Numbered from the stretch's first letter, positions 1 through 10,086 are shown. The stretch: DNA of 64,000 nt from Strongylocentrotus purpuratus (GCF_000002235.5 NW_022145611.1:4826754-4890753); one strand, 5' to 3'. The notes: generated by a model from the sequence alone, not told the origin. Numbers and translations are program-made.

Positions 1-65
1 CGACCCATGTCCAGTGGATACTGGGCAATATGGATCTCTGGATATGCTCCTCCATCTCCATAATC
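1..65 (-). CDS. SNW1: SNW1 exon, runs off the left edge
   Basis: Reading 65 down to 1, the exon begins GAT TAT GGA directly after an AG at positions 67-66. It encodes DYGDGGAYPEIHIAQYPLDM followed by GR, cut by the window edge. It starts in phase 0, matching the end of the 1868-1945 exon, so the joined protein reads PRSLA-DYGDGG as in the family. Confidence 0.92.
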
Positions 66-3000
66 CTATACATCCAGCAAAAAATGTAACAAATATCGTG
101 AATCCAATGCAAACTGTAGAATACTCCATCAACTTAGTCTTGTCCCTACCCCCGACCTTAGGGGCCTATTCATAGAATATGAAAGGGTCCCCTCACAAAT
201 TTGAGAACCAAACTCCATGACCCATTTTCTTCTGGGTTACGGCATCCAGAAGGGTACAAATACAACACCTATTGTCAGTTCAAACTGGAAAGCTGTCAAG
301 GCCAGCCACGCAAAGCTCACACCCATTATCAATTTCTGTGACTTTCCATGACTTATGGAGCTTTTTTCAGTTTCCGGGACTTTCAAAAAGAATGTATTTT
401 TTCATGACTTTCCAGGTTTTTCCATGACCGTGGGAACCCTGATGTAGAGAAATACATGTTCTTGTAACGGGTCAATTTGTCAGCTGCTCCCAAGAAGGCC
501 TTTACACTGACAGTACATAGCTCTTATTGCCTTCTTGTGGGCAGGTGATGACAAGTGATTCCCACACGCATACAATCACTATGTGAGGGAACTATTTTGG
601 TGCTCCAAGAGTTTCATTCAAGAATGAGGGTGACTTCTGGTGACCTAACTATCTCTACTTTACTAGCGTTGCTATGGCAAACTGCCGACCATAATCCTAG
701 CCTTTAGCCTGACATGATCCTAACCAAAATACATTTGACTGATGCACAATGGAATATTCTGCAGATAGGCCAAAGAAAGAGAAATTCATGATCACCTTGT
801 GTATCTCTTTAAAAAATAACCTCTCGCTACTTTACACTTGAGGTATGATATTCTGGGCTGGTATTCTGAGCAGACTTTATCTCTAAAATATTTGATTTTA
901 TCTGTATTAAAGAAAAAAGAATTCTGAGAATACTCTATATTTCAGATTTTATCTTTCATTCTAACTTAATCTCTTACTTCTCACGTGCCCATTCCAGTTA
1001 TACACATGATATACGAGTGACTTAAGCACTAACAGCCATCTCATTTCTATTATAGATAATATTAAAATTGAAATAGGGTGGGGGCTAATTTATCGCTTAG
1101 ATGCACGTTAAGTGCGACATGTATTTTAGAGTATGCTGCTAGTTGTGTAATCAAAATTAAACAAAGAAATAATGAATACAAACTACATTTCTCAAGCAAC
1201 AATTTCTTAAGGTTATCAAGTTGTATTTCACGATTTTTGCAGACGAATGGTCACACTTGAAATGATCCTTGTCATGGAGTTCAAAAGCCTCTAAAAACAC
1301 TTCAGTAATTTTTCAAGGAAAAAAAAGTACAAAAATTATGCATTTGCGCTATCTTGCACAATAGATTGGCCAGCAAAATGAGATTCTATTGGCTGAACAT
1401 GAAGGGAGTGAAACCAATAACATTTCTTATTGGCTATTGCATCACAATTTTCTTAGTGGCTATTGCATCACAAATGGTATTATTAGATAAAATCTTGCTA
1501 AATTGATTCTCAGAATACAGATTCAAATATTAAGTATTCCCTCGTTACACATGACTTACACCCAGTGGCAGGCTAAACTGAATTAGTAGAACATTGTGTT
1601 CAAAATAAATTGACTGCCCCACACTCTTCAGTGAAGTGACACAAATGTGGAATTTGAAATACAGTACATACAACGATAGATATCACCATAGCGTCAAATT
1701 CAAATATAATTGCAATATTCTCTGTAATTTTACCAAAGCATATTCATCACTGGTTTATCATGTACTTATGTACATTATGCCTGACTAGTAGAATGACTGA
1801 ATAAATAATGGCATCCTCCCTTCAGATTGGGGTTCGGGGGGGGGGGGGGGGGGGGGGTAATACTTACAGCCAAAGACCTAGGGACCCATCCCTTGCGATG
1901 ACCATATGGTGGAGCTGCATTCCTTGATACTGAAACCACACGCAACTGACAGAGAAAGAAAAAGAAAGACAAAATGAGGAGGTGAGTTGGCTCAGTCGGT
2001 AAAGCATCTGCCCGTCTATCAAAGGAGCTTTAAGAGCAGGGGGGTGTTTCATAAAGAGTTTGTAAAGTTACGCATGACTTTACGAATGACTTGTATATGA
2101 AATGCCAGATAGGATGCCCAAATGTTTTTCTGATATTTCCAATAACCTCAATTAAATTATGGCAAAAAAAATACTTTGCATTAAAAATATTTGTTATAAT
2201 AAGAATGTTAATCTACATCTGCACAGTTCAACTTAATAAATAAAAATCAATAATAATTAAGCATCCCATTTGGCTTTTCATATACTAGTCGTTCGTAAAG
2301 TCATGCGTAACTTTACGAACAGCTTTATGAAACACCCCCCACTGGAGTCGTATCTAGCTCATTTTCTTTGTACCATCTTTGATGCCGCCAGGAGAAAATA
2401 GACATGTCAGGCATGTGCTTAACTGGATCTTCCTTGCAGATACATAGACAAAAGATTCCTGCCTAGCTGCAAACTAACGAGCCACTTTCTCAGGAAAATA
2501 TGCTAATTACTTTTCGCTACCACTCGTCTGATAATACGAGCCATACACAGTGTTTACCTTTATAGGAGGCAAGCAAAAGGAAATGGAGCAAAATTTCCTG
2601 AAACACTAATCAAACTTACTCGACTGGGCATGTGTGGGCATTAATCTGACATACACATGTATAACATCATAAAGAAATTCACTTTTTATTTTTGTGTGCT
2701 GGAAGTAATCAGAAAAGTGTCAAATTGCAGGCTTTAGGACTGTAAATTTGTTAAATTTTCCCCAAATTTAAACTGCTATTTTACAATGTAAGCAAATAAA
2801 TTGAAACAATTAGGCTTCCGTATTCATATTTTATCATCTGTTCGATTTTTCCCTTGTCAGTTCACATAACAGATGAAATATTAAAGGAAATGCAAAGTTC
2901 TTAAAACTCCTTGGTCTAATCAAATATCATGGGTTTCCAACAGAGGCAGATGACACACGCCTTCATTGTGTTTTCATGCCATTAACAAGCTCTTAACCTT

Positions 3001-3278
3001 CTCTGATTTTTAAACATGTTTTTATATGCTCTTTCAGATTTTTACTAATTTTCAAATTGATTTTTCTCTTTGTTTGAAAGCAAGTTATTCTTGGACAGAA
3101 CTTGCACATTTAAGGACACATCTGTTCAAGAGTATGAGGCTAAATACCACTTCCATCTCGAAGAGCTCTGATAAAATACGTAAAATCAATAATTTATACA
3201 AGAGTTTCTTTCCTGACCTCTTTTGCTCTTAGGTCCACCTCATCTTCTTGTATCCATTGCTTGGGTCTGGGCAGGATA
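1..3278 (-). CDS. SNW1: SNW1/SKIP (Bx42/Prp45 family) splicing factor, N-terminal exons, partial
   Basis: Three minus-strand exons (3278-3218, 1945-1868, 65-1) join in phase. They read ILPRPKQWIQEDEVDLRAKE, then LRVVSVSRNAAPPYGHRKGW plus VPRSLA, then DYGDGGAYPEIHIAQYPLDM plus GR. From memory of the family, human SNW1 has FLPAPTQ, PPPYGYRKGW and DFGDGGAFPEIHVAQYPLDMGR, and fly Bx42 has AAPPYGQRKEWVP, so the identity is clear. SNW1 is a nuclear spliceosome component and transcription co-regulator. Only the N-terminus is present; the SNW domain lies beyond the left edge. The exon with the start codon was not identified. An ATG-AG before a GT donor at 3932-3928 fits the phase and would give MSILPRP, but it lies in a repeat and five bases carry little weight. 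Introns hold a hAT-like end, a SINE and a MITE. Confidence 0.9.
318..441. mobile_element. hAT-like DNA transposon end, fragment
   Basis: The stretch has repeated 'catgactttccaggttt'-like words and stops at CGTGGGAACCCTG (441), the reverse complement of the CAGGGTTCCCACG terminus common to hAT-type nonautonomous elements. No matching opposite terminus is visible nearby, so this is one end only. It lies in an SNW1 intron. The family call rests on recall of the terminal motif. Confidence 0.4.
442..1835. other. SNW1 intron sequence, no gene seen
   Basis: AT-rich intron. The only local structure I see is at about 1360-1485: several ATTGG/CCAAT words and a directly repeated block of about 20 bases (GGCTATTGCATCACAA, twice). 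No coding frame with family-like residues was found. Confidence 0.6.
1836..1857. repeat. G22 homopolymer (C22 on the SNW1 strand) beside a 5' splice site
   Basis: An uninterrupted run of 22 G lies 10 bases past the end of the 1868-1945 exon. On the gene strand the intron begins GTAAGTATTA and then runs into 22 C. Confidence 0.9.
1868..1945 (-). CDS. SNW1: SNW1 exon with the PPYGHRKGW motif
   Basis: This 78-base exon encodes 26 residues: LRVVSVSRNAAPPYGHRKGW then VPRSLA. The donor is a consensus GTAAGTA at 1867-1861. The acceptor is the AG at 1947-1946, which follows a long pyrimidine tract. A second AG 16 bases further in (1931-1930) would break the frame join, so the pyrimidine-rich one is preferred. 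Confidence 0.92.
1979..2400 (+). mobile_element. tRNA-derived SINE head, split by a MITE
   Basis: The left part (1981-2038) has a Pol III A-box-like block, GTTGGCTCAGTCGGTAAAGC, and continues like a tRNA anticodon arm. It then stops at the MITE (2039-2340). The right part (from 2341, ACTGGAGTCG) could be a worn B-box region. The A box is convincing. The right limit and the continuity across the MITE are inferred. Confidence 0.5.
2039..2340. mobile_element. MITE with long terminal inverted repeats starting GGGGGGTGTTTCATAAAG
   Basis: The left end reads GGGGGGTGTTTCATAAAG and the right end CTTTATGAAACACCCCCC. The inverted match runs inward for about 60 bases, through 'taaagttacgcatgactttacga' on both arms. 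Total length is about 302 bp with an AT-rich centre and no coding frame, typical of a nonautonomous DNA transposon. The superfamily was not determined. Confidence 0.85.
2401..3217. other. SNW1 intron sequence, no feature recognised
   Basis: AT-rich intron between the 3218-3278 and 1868-1945 exons, downstream of the SINE/MITE nest. No coding frame with family-like residues, clear inverted repeat or RNA gene was seen. Confidence 0.5.
3218..3278 (-). CDS. SNW1: SNW1 upstream exon
   Basis: The acceptor AG is at 3280-3279. The exon starts with the last base of a split codon and then reads ILPRPKQWIQEDEVDLRAKE, matching the family N-terminus (LLP.PT...W..EDE in fly Bx42). I chose the donor GAG/GTCAGG at 3217. 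A weaker donor, CTT/GTATAA, at 3199 keeps the same phase and would add VRKETL, giving a length closer to human and fly. Transcripts would decide between them. Confidence 0.72.
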
Positions 3279-3484
3279 CTGTGGATAGAATAACATACAT
3301 TTCACAGTCAGTTGCAAGTATCTAACATGACTCTACATAAATATCATAAAGGATAATTACCCTTTATATCATTATCATACAACATAAGTCTTACAAGATT
3401 CTTAACTACCGGTACTACATGTAAACCTCTTACCAATAACCAATTTAAATCAACCTGTCCGGACACACAACAAGATCTGGGTTA

Positions 3485-3572
3485 GACCAAAAGCTTCATT
3501 CTTTTTGATGACAGCTGTTCCACTGAGACTATGTCTGACTCCACTAACCACATCTATACCGAGACTGAAGTG
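3485..3572 (+). repeat. 85-bp dispersed hairpin-type repeat, copy A
   Basis: It shares AAGCTTCA, TTCCACTGAGACTA, GTCTG(G)CTCCACTA and GAGACTGAA with copies at 4235-4308 and (inverted) 7157-7250. In the best copy, at 7157-7250, the ends are inverted repeats. Copy A is worn. Confidence 0.55.
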
Positions 3573-3594
3573 CGTTGTACGGCATAGTTCGGGG

Positions 3595-3632
3595 GAGATC
3601 AGGCAATACAATTAGTGTATATTGCTGATCTC
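3595..3632. repeat. Perfect-ended 38-bp hairpin
   Basis: GAGATCAGGCAATACA pairs with TGTATATTGCTGATCTC across a four-base centre, with one bulge or mismatch. It directly follows hairpin-repeat copy A and may be part of the same element. Confidence 0.6.
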
Positions 3633-3851
3633 ATCGCAGGTAATTTCTTAATATTTCGAAGTTTTTACATTCATTGATCTTCACGGTTATTTCCATATAT
3701 GAAAATTATGTCTATTCCCTTTTACAATGCATTTTTCTAAATCAAACCCCAAGGTCTACCCACGGAGTTTGCTGAATTTAGCTATTAATGTATAAAATTG
3801 GCAATGCAAAAAATAGTTTTTGAAGTAAACACTGTATGTGCAAATCAGCCT

Positions 3852-4722
3852 TTCAGGCAGAACCAACAACGCAAACTCTCGACTCAGACTAGAGGTTAGC
3901 ATATTTGTAATGTAAATGACATGTTACCTCATTATGTCAGGAACACGTGGAAGGTAAGCAAAATGGCTATCACTCCGGTATCAATTTTTCACATTTTTAT
4001 TAAATCTCGACCGATTTCACAGTGCTTTGTATGAGAAGAAAGAAGAGTTCGATAGCGAACTCCGAAAGCCAGTTTGCAAGGTCCAGGTCTGTCGGTTGCA
4101 GGAAGGGGTGATTACAAAAACGCATTTTAGGTTTTGTTTGTTTGTACATCAATCTTCACACAGTGGTATGGACTAAGGGTGCAAATTTAGGCTAGGCGAT
4201 ATCAATATCATATATTTCATATAATCACCTAGACCGAAAGCTTCAGTCTCTGATATCAACGGTTGTTCTGCTGAGACGTCTGGCTCTACTGACGGCCTCT
4301 ATACATACATATGTATGGGGAAGGTTGACAAATGTCAGGTTTATTAAAGAATTACCCATACCGGACTAGCCTTAAGGGCTATATACATTTGCAAGTGATA
4401 ATGTAAAATATGATATTGATATCACTTAGCTTTAACTGGCGCCCATACCCCTGACAAAATCTAAAATCTGTCTGAAATCACCTCTTTCCACACTAGAGGA
4501 ATATCGCGGTGTCTTCAGAGATCGCTAGTGGATTCTTTCTTCTCATAATTAAAAGCACTTTGAAATTGGTCAAGTAATAAAGATAAAATATGAGATTTAG
4601 CTACCAGAGTCGTAGCGATTTGCTTACCTTCCGCGTGTTCCTGATGGTAATTATAAAAAGTGCCTTTTACATGACAAAAACGTTGACCTCTTTATAAGAG
4701 TTTGCGATGTTAGTTCCGGCTA
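3852..4722. mobile_element. Long foldback (inverted-repeat) element, about 870 bp
   Basis: The outer arms match inverted at two levels. 'caacgcaaactct' (left, about 3870) pairs with 'agagtttgcgatg' (right, about 4698). The block CAGGAACACGTGGAAGGTAA (3939-3958) pairs with TTACCTTCCGCGTGTTCCTG at about 4623-4643. Inner arms at about 4196-4232 and 4393-4430 (cgatatcaatatcatat) also pair. There is no transposase frame. The centre contains hairpin-repeat copy B. It looks like a nonautonomous foldback or MITE nest; the outer limits are approximate. Confidence 0.65.
4235..4308 (+). repeat. 85-bp dispersed hairpin-type repeat, copy B
   Basis: It reads ACCGAAAGCTTCAGTCTC and then CTGAGACGTCTGGCTCTACT, matching copies A and C. 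It sits at the centre of the 3852-4722 foldback. The following 60 bases (4312-4370, tgtatgggg ... acccata) recur at 6629-6685 inside another hairpin element. Confidence 0.6.
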
Positions 4723-5235
4723 AAAAATTTAAAGTTTGAACAATTCTCATTTTTGTTTTATTTAAGGTACAAACTGGAAATTTATTCTGAAATGTTTGTT
4801 GATTTTTATACCTGTGTGCAATTTCATGTGTGCGTCAGTTATGTGTGAAGTGCGTCACCTGTTTGAATTTTAATGTCAAAATCTCCATGGTAGGCACATT
4901 CATGGGGCACTAGAGGGCGCTTCCACACATACAGAAATCTGAATTACCTTCTTGTGGTGAGTCGGCACTAATCAGCCCACAGCTTGGATATGGCAGGGTG
5001 GAAGGATATATCTTTTTTTTTATAATGTTATCCGGTCTTACTTACCCCTAACCATCCTATGTTTAATGTATGTAAAAATAACATGCAAGTACGAGAAGAG
5101 AAACATCGGGCCCATTACTGATGCAACTTGTTAAATATTAACCTAGAAATGACCACCGAACGGAAATATTTGACACTTTTTTCCGACAAATCTACCAAGA
5201 GTCTGGGGTATAAAACAAGGGAAACGCTCTCGGCG
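4723..5235. other. Intergenic, no feature recognised
   Basis: Low-complexity AT-rich DNA between two inverted-repeat elements. No coding or RNA signal was seen. Confidence 0.5.
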
Positions 5236-6223
5236 GTCTCGCCTGCATAACGCAATTCAATATGATAAACCAGAATGTCAATGTGGAAGGGACATAATTT
5301 CATTTCATTTGCATAAAGTACCATAAATAATCAATGGAGCAAAATCTCACAATTCTGTGTAGAAGTTTATTGTTCCAAATTTAGCTCTACCAGATAAGGC
5401 AAAATCAGTCAAGAAATGAGGGAAAAGAAGCAATTTTTGTTATTTTTGGAATAAATTTGCATAAATTACCATAATTAATTAATGGAGAACAATTTCAAAA
5501 TTCTGTGTAGAAGTTTAGGGTACCAAAGTTAGCTCTACGATATAAAGCAAACCAAATCAAAATCGGTCGAGAAATGAAGGAGAAGAAGCCTTTTTTGTGA
5601 TTTCGAATAAATTTGCATAAATTAGCATAGATAATGAATTTCACGATTCTGTGTAGAAATTTTAAATCCCCTCCTAGCCCTATCATATGAAACAATCAGA
5701 ATCAAAATCGGTTGAAAAATAACGAAGAAGAAGCATTTTGAAAATCTTAATGTTGATGCCACAACAAAGTCTAAATTTGTTGACCTTAAATGGCCTTTGA
5801 CCTTAACTTAGTGACCTGAAATTCTACTCACATGATTGGGGAGACTTGATAACCCTATAGTCCAAATTTCATTGACTAAGAACTTATACTTTCAAAATTA
5901 TATCAAAAATTCAAAAACTTAACCTTAGGTTAAGTTTTCGATGATGATGCTACAACATAGTCCAAGTCTGCTGACCTGAAATGACCTTTGACCTTGACTT
6001 TGTGATCTGAAATTCTACTCACATGATTGGGGATACTTGATTACCCTATAGTCAAAGTTTCATTGACTAAGAAATTATACTTTAAAAATTATACTAAAAA
6101 TTCAAAAACTTAACCTTAGGTTAAGTTTTTGATGTTGACGCCGTCGCCGTCGCCGTCGCCGTCGCCGCCGCCGTCACCGGAAAAGCGGCGCCTATGTCTC
6201 GCTTTTTGCTACGCAGGCGAGAC
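5236..6223. mobile_element. 988-bp nonautonomous TIR element with internal tandem repeats
   Basis: The ends are inverted: GTCTCGCCTGCATAACGC at the left, and a right end whose complement starts GTCTCGCCTGCGTAGC. Inside are three degenerate copies of a block of about 150 bp, each with ATTCTGTGTAGAA (about 5350, 5500, 5647). Next come two copies of a block of about 190 bp with ACATGATTGGGGA and ACTTAACCTTAGGTTAAG (about 5811 and 6002), then a short (CCGTCG)n tract near 6138-6172. No transposase frame is present. It resembles repeats I associate with echinoderm genomes (recall, not a search). Confidence 0.7.
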
Positions 6224-6580
6224 AAAAATGACAACTACTCAAGGTAATACAAATACGATTTTCAGAAAATTCAGGTGTAATTTTTAAAGATTCTTTCAAG
6301 TGTTTTTCTTCGATCGCAGCGCCAATTTTCTTCACTGCTCGAACATCACCCTTTAAATTTTTTTTTTGCACCGAATTTGATACAGGGTTCGCGAGTGTTC
6401 CCTGTTCCTTGCGTGTTGAAAGTTAGGTCATGCATAGATTGCATTAACTCGGGCATGAACAAATGGCTTGAAGGATTGAGAAAAACGAAATGTTAAATGG
6501 AGATATAAACAAGCAATTGTATAGTTATTAGAGATCTACCGTAGTGCAGTGCTAGAGGTCAATACGCATTAGCATTGACT
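6224..6580. other. Intergenic, no feature recognised
   Basis: No coding frame, RNA gene or clear repeat was seen in this stretch. Confidence 0.45.
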
Positions 6581-6759
6581 CTATGCTTTGCTGGAGTGCC
6601 CGGTGCGAGTTGTCTGGGATACCGTCTGTGTATGGGGAATGTCAACAAATGTCAGTTTTATTAAAGAAATGACCCATATCAGACGGTTATTTCTGTCTAC
6701 GAACTCCCTTGCACTTCGCAGTAGAATTCTAGCACGATTCACACTCCAGTAAAGCATAG
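6581..6759. mobile_element. 179-bp MITE-like hairpin element
   Basis: CTATGCTTTGCTGGAGTG (6581-6598) is an 18-bp inverted match, with one mismatch, to CACTCCAGTAAAGCATAG (6742-6759). A second inverted pair, CCGTCTGTGTATGGGG and ACCCATATCAGACGG, flanks the centre. The centre is shared with 4312-4370. Confidence 0.75.
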
Positions 6760-7156
6760 CCAGCATAGAAAAACTGTGATTACGCCATTACGAACGTGTA
6801 GATGGCGCACAGTTTTTCCTTCATAATCATTTTTGCCTTCGGCGTAGACTAGAAGGGATGAGATTGACGGCAGCGAGAGTTTAATACGGCTTGCAAGATT
6901 TTCAACATGGATGTCGATTTTGACCCATAATTTCCTTAAAAGGGACCATTAAACGGATTATATCAATAAAGTTAGTAAGTGGAACCGATTTATTATAGCC
7001 TAGGCCTAATTCAAAATTGGATATACACAAGGTAAAATGACATTTCGGGGGATTTTGGGGGCATAACAATACGGCCGTGGCAAGTTTGTCATGTTTGTGG
7101 GAGGGGCCTAGCGGCTAAAATCTAGCCGAATATCTTCAACACAGGCTGGCATAGGC
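6760..7156. other. Intergenic, no feature recognised
   Basis: No supported gene or repeat was seen. The SNW1 promoter and first exon could lie anywhere from 3.3 to 8.9 kb, but I cannot place them. Confidence 0.4.
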
Positions 7157-7250
7157 AGTCGTTCAGTCTCTATAACCGGAGGTCTAGTGGAGCCAGACGT
7201 AGTCTCAGTGGAACAACCGACGGTATAGAGACTGAAGCTTTCGGTATAGT
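7157..7250 (-). repeat. 85-bp dispersed hairpin-type repeat, copy C (best preserved)
   Basis: The ends form an inverted repeat, TTCAGTCTCTATAACCGG against CGGTATAGAGACTGAA. The middle carries GTCTAGTGGAGCCAGACGTA and AGTCTCAGTGGAACAACC. Copies A and B are related on the opposite strand. A small MITE family is the simplest reading. Confidence 0.65.
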
Positions 7251-7983
7251 TACGTACATGTTAATAGGCAGCATTTGAAATACATGAATAGTCAATACAC
7301 TCATAACACAGAGATGCACACAATCTTGTCGATCTGTCTGGTCAGCAAGTTTGACAGTCACGGTGGACTCACAATTGAATTTGAATTTTTAAATTATTCT
7401 TTCTCTAAATAATGGTCTGATGCCTGGTCAATGGAAAGTTGACATTTTTTTAATTTTACTGCTATTTAGGTGTCATTAATCGTCACTAAAGTACTGATTT
7501 TTAGTGAAATCAGTCGAGTTTTGTACAGTGGTGTTTAAAATGTTGAGAATCAAGACAATAGCACAGGATAGTATTAAATGCAGCTAGAATCTAGATTCTA
7601 GACCTAAGAGTCGGACTAAGCTAAGTAAGTGGCGGTAGGCTATGTGTGTCTGATTCACTGTCCACGCACACAACGCAATGCCAATGGACAATGCACTTGC
7701 GTGCAAAGAAAGTGGACGTCCAAGATCAAGCCAGGCAAAAATGTGTTTCCTTATCTTTCTTAGGACAAAAACGAAACAAATCCTGTATCTTATTTACTCA
7801 CTCTGCAAGCGACACCATCGTAAATTTGTTGATAATCTCGACTGATTGCAGAAACAGATGAGTTTGGTTCTTAAATATTCTCTCCACACACTGCACTGGC
7901 ACACTGCGCCATATCATAAACCCCTACGATTTTGAGCTTTCTATGGATGAACGACAGAGGGCTGGGAGGGAGGTGTTATTTTT
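7251..7983. other. Intergenic, no feature recognised
   Basis: AT-rich DNA. The few short open frames have no recognisable composition or splice context. Confidence 0.45.
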
Positions 7984-8107
7984 TTTTCTGCGGCATGGCA
8001 CAAATTGGGTTAGGTGCGTGTTGAGCCTATGGGAAAGTTTAGGGTTAGGGTTAAATCAAGACCTCTTTTTTTTTTTTAAAAGGCCCAATTTGTGCCGCAA
8101 AAGAAAA
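7984..8107. repeat. Small foldback with a telomere-like centre
   Basis: TTTCTGCGGCATGGCACAAA..GGG at the left is an inverted match to CCC..TTTGTGCCGCAAAAGAAA at the right. Between the arms is TTAGGGTTAGGGTTA (8039-8053), only about two and a half telomere-type repeats. Confidence 0.5.
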
Positions 8108-8891
8108 TGACGCGGCCGGGAGACGTGTGCGCATCTCTTCTGAGAGATTATAGACTAGAATCTCATCGAATCTCAACTATGAACTATGAAATGGTAAAAG
8201 TTAGAGATGTAAGTTAGAGTGCAAAAAATGTAAAGTAGAGTCGACAAGTAACTTAGAGCAGAGGCGGCGGAGCGTCTTTCAAAATGGCAGCAACAGCATA
8301 AAAAGGACACTTAATTTCTGGGGGGGGGGGGGGCGCGGGGGGAGTGCTGCCTACAAAAGGTAATCTCAACTTAGCGATAAATGACAATCTTTATGTATTG
8401 TATTTATAATTAATACATTATTCGGGAAAATATTCAAGGTTCTCTCTTTATGTACGTGGTCCAATAAAATGCTTCAGCACCATGATTTGCTGTTGTATGT
8501 GGTCTAAATATTCATTTGCTTACAGGTGGGCAAGCAAGCAAACACATTTGAGATCGCATATTAATTGCCTTCGATTAGTTCTAATTATTAGATGCAATAG
8601 TCGATTCGGACGGGGTTTTAAGCACTATCACATAATGATGGAATATAAATCGGACCTTCAGTTCATAAGCAAGCAAGTGGAAAATTTTGGGGAATTAATT
8701 GCTCTCAGTCGTAACTATCAATTAGCAGTCAATTAGCGGTAGATATTAGGCAGCTATCTAGGCTTTTGTTTCTGGGGAGATGAGATATACATGCTAAAAA
8801 CTTATTTGGGAAGTTTTTCACATTTGGAAAGGGCATTTAAGCTAAGGGGCACTTATTAGAAAGGAAAAATGGACACTTATCCGAAGGGCTG
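8108..8891. other. Left flank of the satellite array, no gene recognised
   Basis: It contains a G-rich run (8320-8333 and on to 8342) and several short 'gtaagttagag'-like echoes near 8210-8255. An 84-residue frame at 8482-8736 has no recognisable features. Array homology starts at 8892. Confidence 0.5.
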
Positions 8892-9104
8892 AGCCCCAAA
8901 GCCATGTCCAATTTTTAAACTACATTCAAGAGTCCCTTATTGCCAGGTTGAACGAGTTTTTTTACATTTTCAGTACTACTTTCTTCCTATTATTCACTCT
9001 GTACACTCCCATGCAATCCTTTTCCAGTCTGTAAACAACTTTACAACATGAATTCAATGATGGGCAAGGTTTTACTTCTCATATGAAAGCGCCCAAACTT
9101 CGCG

Positions 9105-9157
9105 ATAGGCAAACGCCTGGCACCTGGAAGGTATCGGGTTCGACTCACAGCTAGTGC
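9105..9157 (+). pseudogene. Truncated first tRNA-like cassette
   Basis: It retains the B-box region GGTATCGGGTTCGACT and the CTAGTGC end followed by T9, but the A-box half is lost to the deletion. Confidence 0.75.
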
Positions 9158-10018
9158 TTTTTTTTTTATAAACCTTTGAAAAATAAAAACTGATGTTAAA
9201 CCCATTTTTATCTCACTCAAAGAGTGATAAAATAATTATTGTTGGTAATGTTGATGTATGGGAAAGGGTTCCAAATCTCAATATGTCAATGGATTCCTCA
9301 AAAAAAATTGAAAAAAGGGCCTATGGTGAGGGGGGAGCAGCTGAGTGTAGGAAAAACTGTAAGGGAGCCCCTTTGGGGGTCTTTTTTTTTTTTTTTTTTT
9401 TGACGCGGTCATCAGCGTAGCCAGTGGCCGGTAGCGTTAGCCCCAAAGCCATGTCCAATTTTTAAACTACATTACTTTCTTCCTTTTATTCACTCTGTAC
9501 ACTCCCATGCTATCCTTTTCGAGTCTGTAAACAACTTTACAACATGAATTCAATGATGGGCAAGGTTTTACTTCTCATATGAAAGCGCCCAAACTTCGCG
9601 AGGTGATTCAAGCCCAATATGGGCTAACAACTGGCCTGCATACCCAAGCAGAATCATTTTGTGCTCGACAAAGACACATAGCCTTGGGTAAAGAGGTCCA
9701 ATATTATTAATTTTTTTAGTTATATTTTTTCATTGACAGTATACTATTAAATATCAGGATTATTGGATGCTCTGTTTCAAATACAGTCCAGATTGCCGCG
9801 CAATGAATTATATCATGCTTCTTGTCCAAAAACCATATCTAACTGGTTTTTAAAACGGTATCATTTTAATCTATTTCCTCCTCAACAAAGGAGAAAATAA
9901 CATTTGATACTCTTTCTTTAACAAGCGGCTCTCTGAATTAGTTAGAATACCTCTTTTGCTACATCTACAACAAGAAGTATTAATATGAAAAAAAATACAT
10001 GGAGATGACCAGTGTGAC

Positions 10019-10086
10019 ACATTGGTCTAGTGGATAGGCAAACGCCTGGCATCTGGAAGGTATCGGGTTCGACTGCGAGCTAGTGC
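10019..10086 (+). ncRNA. tRNA-like Pol III cassette, copy 2
   Basis: This 68-nt block starts ACATTGGTCTAGTGGATAGG (A-box-like), has B box GGTTCGACT and ends CTAGTGC. A run of 21 T (10087-10107) follows at once. The T-stem here is altered (GCGAG on the 3' side). Transcription is not shown by sequence alone. Confidence 0.5.

Noticed and set aside
1930-1945. Acceptor AG at 1931-1930 for the SNW1 exon
   Set aside because: It lacks a pyrimidine tract and does not keep frame with the upstream exon; the AG at 1947-1946 does both.
8320-8342. G-quadruplex regulatory element
   Set aside because: A G-rich run is present but with no gene or promoter evidence nearby to support a role.
10019-10086. Functional tRNA gene
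   Set aside because: The anticodon stem does not pair, the D-arm is short, and most copies have a T-stem mismatch.
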